DNA of 14,684 bases from contig JBAYES010000049.1 of NCBI GenBank assembly GCA_041667545.1, forward strand, positions 1 to 14,684, read 5' to 3'. The position numbers and the translations under genes are program-made. The stretch is from SLID01 sp041667545 (GTDB lineage: Bacteria; Omnitrophota; Gorgyraeia; Tantalellales; Tantalellaceae). Within the stretch, counting starts at the first letter, position 1. Each line of letters opens with the position of its first letter. Positions 13,542 to 14,684 of the stretch are shown one piece after another. The notes beneath the pieces are model-generated. The model was given only the letters and a program-made list of their open reading frames with translations, had not been told where the DNA came from and made no database searches.

Positions 13542-14042
13542 ATGACATCCGTAAGTCAAAAAGCCGTGAGGCTCAATAAAAAGGGAAAGAAATTAAGATT
13601 CAGCGGGCAATACAGAAGAGCTATGGAGTCTTATGAGGAAGCTATCAAAATAAGCCCGGACTATTTGACGGCGATATACAATAAAGGCAACCTCCTGATT
13701 GCGCTTGGAAGACACAAAGAGGCTTATGGATGTTATGTGGAAGTCATAAAGGAAAAACCAACCGATAGATATGCGCTGCACAATATGGGGTGGGTTCTAT
13801 TAGAGATGGGCAGATATGAAGACGCCCTAAACTGTTATGACAAGGCTTTAGAGATAGATATGAATGATGCGGATTTATGGAATGACAAAGGGGTCGCTTT
13901 GTATTGTCTCGGTAGGAATAAAGACGCTATAACTTGTTTTGATCGGGCGCTAAAGGCAGAACCGCTATATGCGAGAGCGCTGAATAATAAGAAAATTTGT
14001 ATGGGTAACAATTCAGAGGAAAAGGAGGGAACATGTATCTAA
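13542..14042 (+). CDS. Tetratricopeptide repeat (TPR) protein
   Basis: This 166-residue protein is made almost wholly of four TPR units. They start near residues 7 (AVRLNKKGKKLRFSGQYRRA), 41 (AIYNKGNLLIALGRHKEA), 75 (ALHNMGWVLLEMGRYEDA) and 109 (DLWNDKGVALYCLGRNKDA). Each ends in the typical (A/V)(I/L)....P or similar helix B pattern. TPR arrays are protein-protein interaction scaffolds, and the partner is unknown. There is no signal peptide, so it is cytoplasmic. ATG 13542 follows a strong GGAGGAGG (13531-13538). The 3' end overlaps the next gene by 10 bases, which points to translational coupling. The spacing from the exported-protein gene (49 nt) allows one transcript. Confidence 0.92.
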   Translation: MTSVSQKAVRLNKKGKKLRFSGQYRRAMESYEEAIKISPDYLTAIYNKGNLLIALGRHKEAYGCYVEVIKEKPTDRYALHNMGWVLLEMGRYEDALNCYDKALEIDMNDADLWNDKGVALYCLGRNKDAITCFDRALKAEPLYARALNNKKICMGNNSEEKEGTCI

Positions 14043-14416
14043 ACGAAAACGCACAGGTTTCAAGCGAGGCAAGAAGGATATTAAACAATGGGTATCACAG
14101 AGATCATAATTTCAGGCATGAAAACCTTAGCGAGATGGTTTCAATATACCAAGAAATAAGAAGTTTGCCTGCTGATGATTTTAGGTATTGTGTGGAGGCT
14201 GTAAGAGAAATAGTTGATATTGAAGAAAAACGAGGTGATCCATGTTATGGCAAGGGGCTTGCGTATTTGAAGTTTCTTACAAACGGAATCTTAGCAAAGG
14301 AATATAATGATGCCGCCGAGAGATATCAAGAATTTACAACAAGCAGGAGGAACCGGGGGCGTAATTACGAAGAGGAAGTCCGGGCTGAAATGAAAAAAAT
14401 TGGAATAGATGTTTGA
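14033..14416 (+). CDS. Unknown protein, 127 residues, coupled to the TPR gene
   Basis: I do not recognise this family. The start ATG 14033 lies inside the last codons of the TPR gene, behind AAGGAGGG in that gene's 3' end, giving a 10-base overlap and near-certain coupling. The sequence is predominantly helical and charged (NLSEMVSIYQEIRSLPADDFRYCVEAVREIVDIEE; a basic tract SRRNRGRNYEEEV near 108-120). There is no membrane segment or catalytic motif. The helical repeats and arginine-rich tail could mediate binding to the TPR protein or to nucleic acid; this is speculation. Confidence 0.72.
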   Translation: MYLNENAQVSSEARRILNNGYHRDHNFRHENLSEMVSIYQEIRSLPADDFRYCVEAVREIVDIEEKRGDPCYGKGLAYLKFLTNGILAKEYNDAAERYQEFTTSRRNRGRNYEEEVRAEMKKIGIDV

Positions 14417-14598
14417 CATTGAGCTCGATTGATAGCACGATGTGAAAAACCCGGTAACAAGGACTTTAGTCGGCGCGAGGATAAGGCCTTCCTTTGTAAC
14501 AAGGCATAATATTGCAGCTACGCTGAGTTATTTGATTCAATATTGAGAGAAGTCAAAGTTCTTGTAACATTTCAGTTATCCGCAGTAAATTCCAACGC
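14417..14598. other. Non-coding stretch with short repeated and inverted sequences
   Basis: I see no convincing gene here. GTAACAAGG occurs at 14454-14462 and again near 14496-14504, and a related TTGTAACA near 14562. AATATTG (14508-14514) and CAATATT (14538-14544) form an inverted repeat around a 23-nt loop. No T-tract terminator is evident after the gene ending at 14416. Confidence 0.4.
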
Positions 14599-14636
14599 CG
14601 TCATTACGAGGAGCCCGCAGGGCGACGAAGTAATCC
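14599..14636. repeat. Dispersed palindromic repeat of the CGTCATT(G/A)CGAG type
   Basis: The segment begins CGTCATTACGAGGAGCCCG and ends GACGAAGTAATCC. Outer arms ATTAC (14603-14607) and GTAAT (14630-14634) and inner GCCC-GCA-GGGC (14613-14623) make a hairpin. Close variants ('cgtcattgcgagg...cgaagcaatc') are a common intergenic repeat in many unrelated bacterial genomes. It is a non-coding, probably multi-copy element. Confidence 0.75.
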
Positions 14637-14641
14637 ATAAT

Positions 14642-14684
14642 ATGAAAATATTTTTGGAGAAGACTGTTTACGGCGGGCTTGTTA
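14642..14684 (+). CDS. Possible start of a gene running off the window (weak)
   Basis: ATG 14642 opens a frame MKIFLEKTVYGGLV that stays open to the window edge. It has no Shine-Dalgarno and follows the dispersed repeat directly. Fourteen codons are too few to judge. Confidence 0.15.
   Translation, partial: MKIFLEKTVYGGLV

Noticed and set aside
14484..14505. GCCTT...AAGGC hairpin as a terminator
   Set aside because: The stem is only 5 bp with a 10-nt loop and there is no T-tract.
1..14684. tRNA, rRNA or riboswitch
   Set aside because: I found no tRNA-like T-loop (GGTTCRA) with matching stems, no rRNA segments and no known riboswitch core. The intergenic regions are mostly too short.

Overview
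This is a bacterial window with compact coding. Every gene I can support lies on the + strand. SurE, Shine-Dalgarno sites, sigma70-like -10 boxes and an exported protein indicate a bacterium. The mix of a DUF2779-type nuclease, TPR proteins, orphan unknowns, IS remnants and a CGTCATTACGAG-type dispersed palindrome resembles genomes of uncultured groundwater or sediment lineages such as Omnitrophota. That placement is a guess, because no marker gene is present.

Layout: (1) 1-1305, the 3' end of an IS66-type transposase abutting a complete-looking IS3 (IS407-like) element with a -1 frameshift site. (2) 1336-2310, a small HAD-fold phosphatase-like protein and an unknown 157-residue protein. (3) 2366-5014, two nuclease genes: a Cas4-like plus DEDD exonuclease fusion (DUF2779 type) and a PD-(D/E)XK protein in AT-richer sequence. 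(4) 5091-5843, surE. (5) 6058-7617, a 99-residue conserved protein paired with a DUF6745-like protein. (6) 7719-10819, a stand-alone DnaB helicase C-terminal domain, a WYL-domain transcription regulator and a beta-CASP metallo-beta-lactamase-fold hydrolase. (7) 10970-12484, a winged-helix AAA ATPase. (8) 12530-14416, an exported unknown protein, a TPR protein and an overlapping unknown gene. (9) A non-coding tail holding a dispersed palindrome.

The most striking signal is an 18-bp palindrome, GCGACA-N6-TGTCGC, present four times (1760, 5889, 5998, 10844). In three copies TTGTCG or CTGTCG is followed after exactly 11 nt by a TAnnnT -10 box. This is the geometry of the mycobacterial LexA-independent DNA-damage promoter (tTGTCRgtg-N8-TAnnnT) used by PafBC, a WYL-domain activator. 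A WYL regulator sits inside this window. My reading is that the window carries part of a WYL-controlled, possibly DNA-damage- or stress-induced regulon containing nuclease, helicase, hydrolase and ATPase genes. Two of the promoters (5889 and 10844) also share a downstream leader at identical spacing, including a short MD(V/M)YD reading frame. Two other genes, the DUF2779 nuclease and the WYL regulator itself, appear to be leaderless, with the -10 box 6-7 nt before the ATG.
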